NCBI GenBank assembly: GCA_022448955.1
Contig: JAKVCU010000005.1
Location: forward strand, 1 to 64,000
Reading direction: 5' to 3'
Source: Saprospiraceae bacterium
GTDB lineage: Bacteria > Bacteroidota > Bacteroidia > Chitinophagales > Saprospiraceae
Length of the DNA stretch: 64,000 bases
Each line of letters opens with the position of its first letter. Position 1 is the first letter of the stretch. This document shows, piece after piece, positions 16,944-24,876 of the stretch. A program made the translations under genes and the position numbers. The notes under the pieces are model-generated. The model saw only the letters and a list, made by a program, of their open reading frames with translations. It was not told where the DNA came from and made no database searches.

Positions 16944-18026
16944 ATGAAAAACATATCATATTTAGTCCTTTTCATCGTCATTTTTTTGGCTTGTGAAAAA
17001 GATAAAAATACAGAACCGATAATCATTGAAAAAGATGAAACCCCATATACTTTTTCCTATCAAACGCTGCCAGAACCAAACCTACCTTTGGATAATCCAC
17101 TTACGGTACAAGGAGTAGAGTTGGGTAGAATGTTATTTTATGACCCTATATTATCCAAAGATGCAAGACAATCTTGTGCGAGTTGTCATATTCAAAATAA
17201 GGGTTTTTCAGATCCTTCTAGGTTTTCAATAGGTGTAAATGAAATACGTGGTAATCGTCAGGCAATGCCAGTATTCAATTTAGCCTGGCATTCTAATGAT
17301 TTTTTCTGGGATGGACGAGCAAGTACCCTTCGAGAGCAGTCTTTAGAACCTATTCAGGACCCTCTAGAGATGAATGAAACTTTAGAGAATGTAATTTCTA
17401 AGCTCAATGGAATAGAAGCATACACCAATCAATTCTCTCTTGCTTTTGGAACGCCTGATATCACTGCACAAAGAATGGGATTAGCTATGGAGCAGTTCAT
17501 GTTAAGTATAGTCTCTAGTGATTCCAAATACGATCGATACTTAGCAGGGGAAGTTGAATTGACGGAAAGTGAAGAAAGAGGGAAGCAATTATTTGAAACA
17601 GAATACAATCCTTTTTTTCCACAATTTTCAGGAGCAGATTGTGCACACTGTCATGGAGGCTCTAATTTTGAAAATGATCAATACATGAACAATGGATTGG
17701 ATACTGATGACATGATGACTGATATTGGTAGAGAAGCCGTAACGCAAAACCCAATGGATAAAGGCAAATTTAAGGTGCCATCTTTACGAAATATTGAACT
17801 GACTGCGCCATACATGCACGATGGCCGATTCCAAACATTAGAAGAAGTGATCGACCATTATAACGAAGGGATCAAAATGTCTTCTACTGCTGATCCTACG
17901 GTGATTAATACGATGGAATCCGGTCTTTTCCTAACAGATCAAGATAAGGTAGATTTGATCAATTTCTTAAAAACACTAACGGATGAGTCGCTTGCGACTC
18001 ATCCTGCCTATCAATCTCCTTTTTAA
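16944..18026 (+). CDS. Diheme MbnH/cytochrome-c-peroxidase lipoprotein 2
   Basis: This 360-residue paralogue of the preceding gene starts 4 bp after it. The lipoprotein cysteine is in IFLACEKDK, and the heme sites are SCASCH and DCAHCHGG. Landmarks are LGRMLFYDPILSKD, NEIRGNRQAMPVFNLAWHSNDFFWDGRAST, FKVPSLRNIELTAPYMHDGRFQTL and VIDHYNEGI. The FFWDGR variant differs from the FTREGG of copy 1, so the two may not be redundant: one could modify MbnP while the other acts as a peroxidase or electron-transfer partner. It closes the operon at a convergent hairpin. Confidence 0.87.
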   Translation: MKNISYLVLFIVIFLACEKDKNTEPIIIEKDETPYTFSYQTLPEPNLPLDNPLTVQGVELGRMLFYDPILSKDARQSCASCHIQNKGFSDPSRFSIGVNEIRGNRQAMPVFNLAWHSNDFFWDGRASTLREQSLEPIQDPLEMNETLENVISKLNGIEAYTNQFSLAFGTPDITAQRMGLAMEQFMLSIVSSDSKYDRYLAGEVELTESEERGKQLFETEYNPFFPQFSGADCAHCHGGSNFENDQYMNNGLDTDDMMTDIGREAVTQNPMDKGKFKVPSLRNIELTAPYMHDGRFQTLEEVIDHYNEGIKMSSTADPTVINTMESGLFLTDQDKVDLINFLKTLTDESLATHPAYQSPF

Positions 18027-18039
18027 ATTATAGCTTAAG

Positions 18040-18069
18040 TCTGAATCATCGAAAAATTGATGATTCAGA
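18040..18069. terminator. Bidirectional terminator hairpin
   Basis: TCTGAATCATC (18040-18050) pairs perfectly with GATGATTCAGA (18059-18069) between the converging diheme operon and the DUF3037 gene. Flanking T-runs are short. Confidence 0.65.
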
Positions 18070-18070
18070 T

Positions 18071-18454
18071 TTACAAAACATACAATTCAAATAAATCTTG
18101 AAGTACTTTTTCTGGATCGGTGCAGATGCCCGGATGGATGCTAGAACTTTGAATAATAGTGCTTCGCGGAGCGGAAAGCCATCTGAAGCGCACGGCCATT
18201 TCTTGCTGGCCAATAGGTCCTCCTTCTTTACCGCCTTTGCACACCAACTCCCATGCATGAAGATAATTTTTGATCAGATCGACATCAATTTTTTCAGAAA
18301 ATGCTTTCAATTTGGAATCATCCACATAGTATTTAATACCTAGGTATTTTTTCCTTTTAGAATACAGAATCACGCCAATATTCATAAACTCTTCGCGTTC
18401 CACCTTTGGAACGACTCTGATAACTGCAAATTCGTATGGTACTCTATCTTGCAT
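18071..18454 (-). CDS. DUF3037 protein
   Basis: This 127-residue protein matches DUF3037: YEFAVIRVVPKVEREEFMNIGVILYSKRKKYLG near the N-terminus, then a helical middle and RFRWLSAPRSTIIQSSSIHPGICTDPEKVLQDLFELYV. It is cytoplasmic with no catalytic motif that can be named. It overlaps the HipA-like kinase gene by 11 bp (ATG inside the upstream coding end), a translational-coupling arrangement. DUF3037 and HipA-like kinase proteins are often found side by side, which suggests a shared but undetermined process. Confidence 0.85.
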   Translation of the reverse strand: MQDRVPYEFAVIRVVPKVEREEFMNIGVILYSKRKKYLGIKYYVDDSKLKAFSEKIDVDLIKNYLHAWELVCKGGKEGGPIGQQEMAVRFRWLSAPRSTIIQSSSIHPGICTDPEKVLQDLFELYVL

Positions 18455-19223
18455 CCGCCGCTTCTTTTGCTAGTAAATCAATATTGGACAACTTCGCATT
18501 CAAATACCTAATGTAGGCCGTTCTCTTTTCAGCTACGCTCAAATCATCATTTTCGTCCGCTAGCCAATCTTCTGGAATAGCATCAATGATTTCTTCTATC
18601 TTGGCTTTATTGATGGTCGTTTGAATCATTTCCTTAGCTTCTTCCAACTGAGAAGCTCTTTCCAACAATACATGATTTTTGATACTTGGGAAAGTGCGTG
18701 GCAAATGCTTTTCCCAACTTGGCCAATGGTGGTGAAAATACAAACTTGCACCATGATCAATTAACCATAAATCATTTTTCCAATTGAGCAAATTAGTATT
18801 CTTTGCTGTACGATCAATGTTAATGATCATACTATCCAAGAGTACGACCATAGAAGAAGTAAAGTCATCAGCTTTAGAAACCAAAGGGTCATAAGTGATA
18901 GCTTCTGAAAGAAAAGCTAAGCCTAAGTTTAAGCCCACACTAAACTTCAACAAGTCTTGAATTTCTTCGTCTGGTTCGGTTTGACTAAATGAATGATCTA
19001 AATTCATGAAGACTAGCTCTGGCACATTCAGTTCCATTGCTCTTGCCAATTCACCTCCAATGAATTCAGCAATTAATGCCTTTTTGCCTTGACCTGCACC
19101 ACGGAACTTCAGTACATATAGTTGTCCATCATCAGCTTTGATGATGGCCGGCAGCGAGCCGCCTTCGCGAAGGGGCTTCATATATTGAGTGACATCTAGG
19201 GTTCTGATTTCAATTTTATTCAT
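18444..19223 (-). CDS. HipA-like kinase protein
   Basis: From the ATG at 19223 (MNKIEIRTLDVTQYMKPL...) the product is about 259 residues. A kinase-like fold is suggested by the P-loop-like start LREGGSLPAIIKADDGQLYVLKFRGAGQG, with the lysine in YVLKF as the ATP-binding candidate, by MIINIDRTAKNTNLL (HxDR/N-like catalytic loop with Asp and Asn) and by LWLIDHGASLYF (metal-binding D). This is the HipA-related short kinase family, not full HipA, and no HipB-type helix-turn-helix gene lies nearby. It is translationally coupled with the DUF3037 gene. Substrate unknown. Confidence 0.8.
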   Translation of the reverse strand: MNKIEIRTLDVTQYMKPLREGGSLPAIIKADDGQLYVLKFRGAGQGKKALIAEFIGGELARAMELNVPELVFMNLDHSFSQTEPDEEIQDLLKFSVGLNLGLAFLSEAITYDPLVSKADDFTSSMVVLLDSMIINIDRTAKNTNLLNWKNDLWLIDHGASLYFHHHWPSWEKHLPRTFPSIKNHVLLERASQLEEAKEMIQTTINKAKIEEIIDAIPEDWLADENDDLSVAEKRTAYIRYLNAKLSNIDLLAKEAADAR

Positions 19224-19247
19224 ATGGAAACAAGATAACAAAAGCCT

Positions 19248-19511
19248 TTAGGAATCCTTATTTTTTAAATGCTCTTCTAGCCTTATCTTTTTTGATTGAA
19301 ATGAGAAAGCTTTCAAAATAGCCATTCCTTCCTCTTCTAGGATGGGACCAATTACCTGAGTTCGCTCTTTTACAATATTGATTAGATCATAGCAAGAAGG
19401 TTTGGGGTAGCCATCACTCACTTCTTGTAGTCTTTTCTGGCTTACGCCAAATGCTAGTGTATAAAGCCTCGCCCAATGGATAGCACCGCTGCACATAATG
19501 TAAGGTTCTAC
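19248..19511 (-). pseudogene. Nucleoside deaminase, 3' fragment cut by a repeat
   Basis: The frame reads ANVEPYIMCSGAIHWARLYTLAFGVS..., which matches the zinc-binding second motif of CDA-fold nucleoside/guanine deaminases (PCxxC-G-A-I-xW). The first cysteine of the PCxxC pair is Tyr here, and the N-terminal half with the catalytic HAE is missing. An ATG at 19496 gives an 82-codon remnant. The homology stops exactly where family A repeat copy 3 begins (about 19511), and no deaminase N-terminus is found beyond it. The remainder (SFQSKKIRLEEHLKNKDS) looks normal. It is 24 bp upstream of the kinase ATG. Judged non-functional. Confidence 0.75.
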
Positions 19512-19637
19512 ATTTGCGTAAAGCAGAAAAATTCACTTTTCGATTTCGTCTTTGCTTAGTGATGCTAAGTAATATATTTAAAGCAGGCTGTACTAAGAAA
19601 AGACTTTTAGAAATCGAAAAATATTTTTTTGCAGAAT
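19511..19637 (-). repeat. MITE-like palindromic repeat, family A copy 3
   Basis: Inverted relative to copies 1 and 2. Read on the minus strand it has TTCGATTTCTAAAAGTCTTT, TTAGCATCACTAAGCAAAGA, CGAAATCG and AATTTTTCTGCTTTACGC, closest to copy 1. It interrupts the deaminase gene at 19248-19511 and separates it from the divergent S41 peptidase gene. Confidence 0.78.
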
Positions 19638-19740
19638 ACTTAAAACTTACATAAAGGATTCTACTTCATTCTTAAGCAATTTTTGCCTTACTTTTTAAAA
19701 ATGTAGATGATACTTTTAAAAAACAAAAAATATTAGACCA

Positions 19741-21438
19741 ATGAAATACCGACTGTTTACCATTACTTTACTTCTTATCGGATGCGTTTTCCTCTATGGT
19801 TTTTATGAATCTGCTCAAGCAGATCCTGAATTTGATTATGGATCAGGCATCCAAATTGGAGAACTTACTCAACAACAACAGCAAGATCTTTTTCGCTTAT
19901 GCAAAGTATGGGGATTTGTAAAATACTACCATCCTACTATCGCCAAGGGTGACATTGATTGGGATTATGAATTGTTTAGAGTAATGCCTGAAATACTAAA
20001 GGCTAAAAAAGAAGGAGCTGCTAATTCCATTATGCTAAAATGGATCAATCAACTAGGGAAATTTGAACAAGCAACGGAGGCATGGTCTCCTGAAGCCGAT
20101 GTAAAACTAGAAGCGACTACCGATTGGATTAAAGATAAACAACAATATGGCAAAAAACTCAGTACCTTATTGGTCAAAATCCAAAAGGCAGAACGTACCG
20201 AAGATCACCACTATATCAGTTTTGCACCAAATATTGGCAATCCTGTTTTTGAAAATGAAAAGTTGTACAGCAACCTTGACCCAAAAGATGAAGGCTATAA
20301 ACTATTAGCATTATTCCGCTACTGGAATATGATTGAATATTTCTTCCCTTATAAACACCTTATGGATGACGAATGGAATGGTGTTCTAAAAGAAATGATT
20401 CCACAATTTGTAGCCGCTGAATCTGGACTGGCATACAAAAAAGCTTTGCTTACCATTATTGGTGCCATCAGTGATACGCATGCCAACATCTGGATGCAAG
20501 ATGAAGATTTAAGCACTTTTTGGGGCAAAAATATACTCCCAATTGAAACGAAAGAAATTGAAAACGAAATTATCATTACTCGTATTCTAGTCGATAATCC
20601 ATCTAGCTTAGGTGTAGCTGTTGGCGATGTTATCACGAAAGTGAATGGTCGCTCTATTCAAAAACTAATAGAAGAAAAAGCACCCTTTTGCCCAGCATCT
20701 AACCGTCCTACTCAAATGCGTGATGTGTGCAGCAAATTGCTACGCACCAACAACGCAGAACTAAATATTAGCATCAAAGGAAAAGGTGATGTAAAGCTTG
20801 CTGCACTCGGAGTTAGAGAAGTAAATTTCTGGACAAAAGATATCCCTGCCTATCGAATGCTCGATGATAAGATCGGGTGTTTATATCCAGCCAGCCTGAA
20901 AAAAGGTGAAATTAATGACATCATCGAAAAACTCAAATCTACAGATGGTTTAGTGATTGATCTTCGTTGTTATCCTTCTGATTTTATCGTTTTTTCATTA
21001 GGGAATTTTTTGGGTACTCAATCTGCTGAATTTGTAAAATTCACTTATGGCACGCATGGCATGCCAGGCGTATTCCAATTTACGCCGAAGCTGCGTGTTG
21101 GTAATCCAAGCGATTCTTACGGTAAACCAATCGTTATTTTAGTGGACGAGACGACTCAAAGTCAAGCAGAATATACCACAATGGCCTTTCAATCTGCTCC
21201 TAATGTTACAGTAATTGGAAGTACGACAGCAGCAGCAGATGGTAATGTATCACCGATTCTTTTGCCTGGTAATATTCGTACAATGATCTCTGGTATTGGC
21301 GTTTATTACCCTGATGGTACGGAAACACAGCGGATTGGTGTTCGTATCGATGAAAAAATGCGCCCTACCATCGCTGGAATCAAAGCAGGAAAAGATGAGT
21401 TGATGGAAAGAGCCATGGCTATCTTGGCAGGCAAATAA
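19741..21438 (+). CDS. S41-family (C-terminal processing type) peptidase
   Basis: This 565-residue protein has an N-terminal signal or membrane anchor (FTITLLLIGCVFLYGFY), a helical N-terminal domain (LFRLCKVWGFVKYYHPTIAKGDIDWDYELFR), a PDZ-like segment (LGVAVGDVITKVNGRSIQKL, about residues 295-320) and an S41 catalytic domain. GLVIDLRCYP and VILVDETTQSQAEYTT contain the usual core, with Ser474 as the expected nucleophile. YFFPYKHLMDDEWNGVL is typical of a Bacteroidota subfamily annotated as S41 or tricorn-like. It probably acts in the periplasm or at the cell surface. The substrate is unknown, and it is monocistronic. Confidence 0.88.
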   Translation: MKYRLFTITLLLIGCVFLYGFYESAQADPEFDYGSGIQIGELTQQQQQDLFRLCKVWGFVKYYHPTIAKGDIDWDYELFRVMPEILKAKKEGAANSIMLKWINQLGKFEQATEAWSPEADVKLEATTDWIKDKQQYGKKLSTLLVKIQKAERTEDHHYISFAPNIGNPVFENEKLYSNLDPKDEGYKLLALFRYWNMIEYFFPYKHLMDDEWNGVLKEMIPQFVAAESGLAYKKALLTIIGAISDTHANIWMQDEDLSTFWGKNILPIETKEIENEIIITRILVDNPSSLGVAVGDVITKVNGRSIQKLIEEKAPFCPASNRPTQMRDVCSKLLRTNNAELNISIKGKGDVKLAALGVREVNFWTKDIPAYRMLDDKIGCLYPASLKKGEINDIIEKLKSTDGLVIDLRCYPSDFIVFSLGNFLGTQSAEFVKFTYGTHGMPGVFQFTPKLRVGNPSDSYGKPIVILVDETTQSQAEYTTMAFQSAPNVTVIGSTTAAADGNVSPILLPGNIRTMISGIGVYYPDGTETQRIGVRIDEKMRPTIAGIKAGKDELMERAMAILAGK

Positions 21439-21439
21439 T

Positions 21440-22645
21440 TTACTTATGCCTTGATGCTTCTACATTCACAGTATTTTCATCAAAGCTTCGCCATTTATAT
21501 CGATCAGAATATTGGTGGGCTTGGCCTAATGCGGTTGCGGCAATCATTTTGCCTAATTCTGGCCCCATTTTAAAGCCATGCCCACTACCTCCTGTTCCTA
21601 TAGTTAGGCCTTTTATTTCTGGGTGTTGATCAATCCAAAAATGACCATCTTTTGTATCAGTGTATAAGCACCTTCGTGTATAAGTGATAGGCGCTTTCGC
21701 TAAATCAGGAAAGGTTTCCGCAAGGAAAACCCTAAACTGCGCTATCTCTTCCGCAGAAATCAAACGATCATCTAAGTCTGGATGCAATGGCAAACCAATA
21801 CCATGATGCCCAACCTTTAGCACCCCTTCCCGCGCATGAAAAGGAAATCCATACCATCCCGTATTAGACACATCTGCCATAAAAACGCTAAACTGAGGTG
21901 GTGAGTATCGTAAAGGTTCCGGCAGTAAAACATGGAACACAGCATGCCCCGTTGCTTGCATCATAGATTGCAATTCAGGCAGCAAATAAGGCGTATGTGC
22001 ACCTGCACAAACGATTACATGGCCACATTTGAGCTGTAATCCTTCCTTTGTTTTTAAACCTTCAATTTGGTTATTGTTTTTCACGAAAGTGGCTGCAGTT
22101 TGCTGCTCAAAAACATCTACGCCCAATTGTTTGGCGTAATCGGCCAATACCCCAACTGCACGACCTGCCTCTGCATAACCTGCATCGGGATTAAAAATCG
22201 CTTCTGGGTAAGTATTGATATCCCATGAAGGAAACCGATCAGTAATAGCAGTCCCAATAAGATGATCCGGCTGATAGCCTTTTTGAAGCATAACTTGATA
22301 ACTATCCCATATATACCCCTCTTTCTGAACGGACAAAGGCGTTTTGCTCGCCATCAATAAACCAACTTCATGGTACAGCGTATCATTAAATAAATCATTC
22401 CACTCTTTCCAGCCTTGGATCGAAGCTTCTGCCATATCTGCATATTCGCTATCTGCACCATACTCCATTCGAACCACTTTGCTAATATCTGTCGATGCTG
22501 CTCTTGGATGCGGAATACTATCTGGATTGATGATTGCGACCTGATACTTTTGCTTAGCTAATTCAATTGCAGTCGTAATCCCAAAAATTCCTGCACCTAC
22601 GATGAGAAAGTCATATGATTGCTTCATTACTTTGTCTTTATTCAT
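21440..22645 (-). CDS. Sarcosine/N-methyltryptophan oxidase-like FAD enzyme
   Basis: The 401-residue protein is a DAO-fold flavoprotein. It has the dinucleotide-binding motif DFLIVGAGIFGITTAIELAK near the N-terminus, SKVVRMEYG (typical of monomeric sarcosine oxidase), HVIVCAGAHTPYLL and the FAD-binding C-terminus IGTGGSGHGFKMGPELG. The RCLYTDTKDGHFWID segment has a cysteine at the place where monomeric sarcosine oxidase covalently binds FAD (compare CMYTNTPDEHF, from memory). It probably oxidises an N-methyl amino acid to the amine plus formaldehyde and peroxide; the specificity is inferred only at family level. It converges with the S41 gene, 2 bp apart. Confidence 0.87.
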   Translation of the reverse strand: MNKDKVMKQSYDFLIVGAGIFGITTAIELAKQKYQVAIINPDSIPHPRAASTDISKVVRMEYGADSEYADMAEASIQGWKEWNDLFNDTLYHEVGLLMASKTPLSVQKEGYIWDSYQVMLQKGYQPDHLIGTAITDRFPSWDINTYPEAIFNPDAGYAEAGRAVGVLADYAKQLGVDVFEQQTAATFVKNNNQIEGLKTKEGLQLKCGHVIVCAGAHTPYLLPELQSMMQATGHAVFHVLLPEPLRYSPPQFSVFMADVSNTGWYGFPFHAREGVLKVGHHGIGLPLHPDLDDRLISAEEIAQFRVFLAETFPDLAKAPITYTRRCLYTDTKDGHFWIDQHPEIKGLTIGTGGSGHGFKMGPELGKMIAATALGQAHQYSDRYKWRSFDENTVNVEASRHK

Positions 22646-22853
22646 TTAATTCTTCGATTCCAACTATCCGTCCATCTGCCATAATATTATCTCCTGAACT
22701 TCAGTTTGAAATGGTTCAAATTTCTTCTTCCCCTTCTAAGAAGGTAATTGAAACCAGTTGATCTTTACTTTTTGTAGTGATAAAGGAATCACCCACTTTG
22801 ATTTTCTCAATACTTTCAAAGCCTTTGTATTGTTTTGATTGATTGATTAGGCT
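22646..22853 (-). other. Decayed intergenic segment
   Basis: Downstream of the IS3-type fragment the minus strand has a short open stretch, KGFESIEKIKVGDSFITTKS, continuing to EGEEEI and a stop. It has no start and I do not recognise it. With the two transposase remnants it forms a 1.3-kb scar of degraded DNA (22646-23989). Confidence 0.4.
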
Positions 22854-22973
22854 TTAGTGAAGCCCAACATTTGTCATCAATTTTAAATGGATGGTCTTGA
22901 GTAGCTCTTGTTTTTGAAGTACTTCAAAGACCACTTTGGTCTTAAATCTTGATGTGAATTTTCTCTTTTTCAT
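22854..22973 (-). pseudogene. IS3-type transposase OrfA, N-terminal fragment
   Basis: An ATG at 22973 opens MKKRKFTSRFKTKVVFEVLQ, continuing KQELLKTIHLKL and stopping after 39 codons. This is the helix-turn-helix start of IS3/IS911-type OrfA (typical RKF...FK.KV..EAL). Everything past the first helices is lost. Too short to be functional. Confidence 0.6.
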
Positions 22974-23198
22974 AGTTCCTAAATTAAGAAGTTTTATTGT
23001 CTTAACTTTTAGTCCTAATTTTTGGGGAAACTACATTCTTAATCTTTAGGTAGATTTAGCTAATTCGCTAATTTTATACGTGCTCCATTTGAATACTTGC
23101 ATAGAAGTTATTTAAAATATTAAATTACATTTTAATTAACACAAACAAGCTGTAATATAAATTATTTTATAATTTAGGGATTCAAATGAGAATCTTGA

Positions 23199-23989
23199 AT
23201 GAAAAAGCAACACATTAGTTTAACAGACTTGGATTTGGAGTACCTGCAAGGTTTATTGTCAAAAGGGACGCTAAAAGTTCGTAAACAAAAACGAGGTCAG
23301 GCTTTACTGGAACTCAATAGAGGCAAAACTTATACTGAAGTTTGTACTCAACTCCATGTGAGCTACCCAACCGTTTGGAGCTGGGCCCAAAAGTACAATT
23401 CAGATGGTCTGGGTTTTTTAGATGATAAACCACGTTCTGGTCGCCCCGTAGGAATAAGTGTCGAACAACGAGCTAAAATCACGTCTCTAGCCTGCAGTAA
23501 TCCGCCTGAAGGTTACGCTCGATGGAGCCTTCGCCTGCTTGCGGATAGAGTAGTTGAACTGGGGCTAGTGGATCATATTTCACATAACCATGTCGGTGAA
23601 ATTCTAAAAAAAATGAATTGCAGCCTCACCGAAAAAGACAATGGTCCATCCGCAAAGTAACAGCCCAGTTTTTAGCCCGACTTGAAATCATTCTTAGGCT
23701 GTACTGTCTACAGTATAATAAAGATTATCCGATGGTTTGCTTTGATGAACACCCCTGCTTTTTGATTAGTGATATTGTTGAAGCTTTGGACATGGAAGCG
23801 GGCAAAGTAGCCAAACAAGATTACGCTTATTCCAAACATGGCTCTTTTTGTATCTTGGCGACAATCGAGCCATCGACCGGTAAAAGATTAGCTCATGTGA
23901 GGAAAAAAGTGCGAAAAAAGAATTTGCTTGTTAGGATCAAGTTGGCAGTAGAAGAGAATTTAAAACTTTACTCAACAGATAACAGCTGA
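23199..23989 (+). pseudogene. IS630-family transposase, frameshifted and truncated
   Basis: Two frames together match an IS630/Tc1-type transposase. Frame 1 (23199-23660) has the helix-turn-helix and linker (YTEVCTQLHVSYPTVWSWAQ, LGFLDDKPRSGRP). Frame 2 (to 23989) has LQPHRKRQWSIRKV, YPMVCFDEHPCFLI with the first catalytic Asp, and HGSFCILATIEPSTGKRL. A -1 shift within A8 at 23606-23613 joins them as ILKKNELQPHRKRQW, the sequence expected for the family, so the site could be a genuine slippery heptamer. However, the frame ends at NLKLYSTDNS without the second Asp and final Glu of the DDE triad, so the element is dead. No clear terminal inverted repeats seen. Confidence 0.82.
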
Positions 23990-24052
23990 TTCCTTTTCAT
24001 TGAACAAAAGACTATAAATACTATTTAGTCATAAAAAACGAGCATGATTTTG

Positions 24053-24144
24053 TTTAATCCTCCGCCTTAGGCGGACAGACAAGGATATGATTAAACAAAA
24101 TACATGCGAGCCTGCCTGCCGCACTTAGGTACTAAGGCAGGCAG
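24053..24144. repeat. Nested palindromes after the IS630 remnant
   Basis: ATTTTGTTTAATC is inverted as GATTAAACAAAAT around a CCGCCTTAGGCGG palindrome. Next comes a hairpin with CCTGCCTGC / GCAGGCAGG arms and an inner CTTAG-GTA-CTAAG. Such GC-cored palindromes recall the CCTGC(N)GCAGG cores of family B. It lies 66 bp before the DUF2177 start and may affect its mRNA, or be a degraded mobile-element end. Confidence 0.6.
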
Positions 24145-24209
24145 GTTCCTGAATGTATTTCAATTTTTTGCAGCTTGATTGCAAGCAAAAAATTTTAAAC
24201 AGATTAAAC

Positions 24210-24596
24210 ATGGCATTCCTTAAACTCTACGCTTTTGCAGCATTAGCTTTCTTTCCTATTGATATCCTTTGGATTGGTTTTATTGGCAATTCCATTTACA
24301 AGAAGCAAATTGGTCATTTAATGGCAGAGCAAACGGACTGGCTCGCAGCAGGTTTGTTTTATCCACTTTTTTTAGCAGGCGTTGTTTATTTTGTAGTAAT
24401 GCCTTCTTTGGAGGGAACCGCTATAGATGTACTGCTACGTGGCGCTTTCTTTGGTTTGATTACCTACGCCACTTTCGAGCTTACAAGTAAAGCAGTATTA
24501 GCAACTTGGCCATGGCCAGTGGTATTTATTGATATACTCTGGGGGATGGTCCTTTGCGCTGCGACCAGCTGGTTCAGTTGGTATTTTGGCCGTTAG
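24210..24596 (+). CDS. DUF2177 membrane protein
   Basis: From the ATG at 24210 (MAFLKLYAFAALAFFPIDIL...) the product has 128 residues and about four membrane helices, matching DUF2177. The start LKLYAFAALAFFPIDILWIGF, the loop YKKQIGHLMAEQTDWLAAGLFY and the end LWGMVLCAATSWFSWYF are all in place for a full-length member. Members are inner-membrane proteins of unknown function. An upstream in-frame ATG at 24153 adds a non-conserved hydrophilic stretch and is unlikely. Single gene. Confidence 0.82.
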   Translation: MAFLKLYAFAALAFFPIDILWIGFIGNSIYKKQIGHLMAEQTDWLAAGLFYPLFLAGVVYFVVMPSLEGTAIDVLLRGAFFGLITYATFELTSKAVLATWPWPVVFIDILWGMVLCAATSWFSWYFGR

Positions 24597-24876
24597 AACA
24601 GGATGATATTATATCCTTTATTGCCATAAGTCACGATAGCTGTCATCGCGGATAAAACCATTTTAACTGAAGCTACCAACTTTTCAGCACTAATAACCTA
24701 AGTTGTTTCATCTATTTCCTAGTTAGGTTCTGAGGTGATACATTAGCTTGCTCTAAATCAGGAATAATTAGTTCTTAATGGTGTATTTTACATTACCGGA
24801 AAACCAAATAGAACTGGAATTATTCTCATAAGTTATTATTTTGATCTTGGTTTTAAAATAACAAGACAACAGAATA

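Noticed and set aside
18444-19223. HipAB toxin-antitoxin module
   Set aside because: There is no HipB-type helix-turn-helix gene; the partner is DUF3037 and the kinase is the short type.
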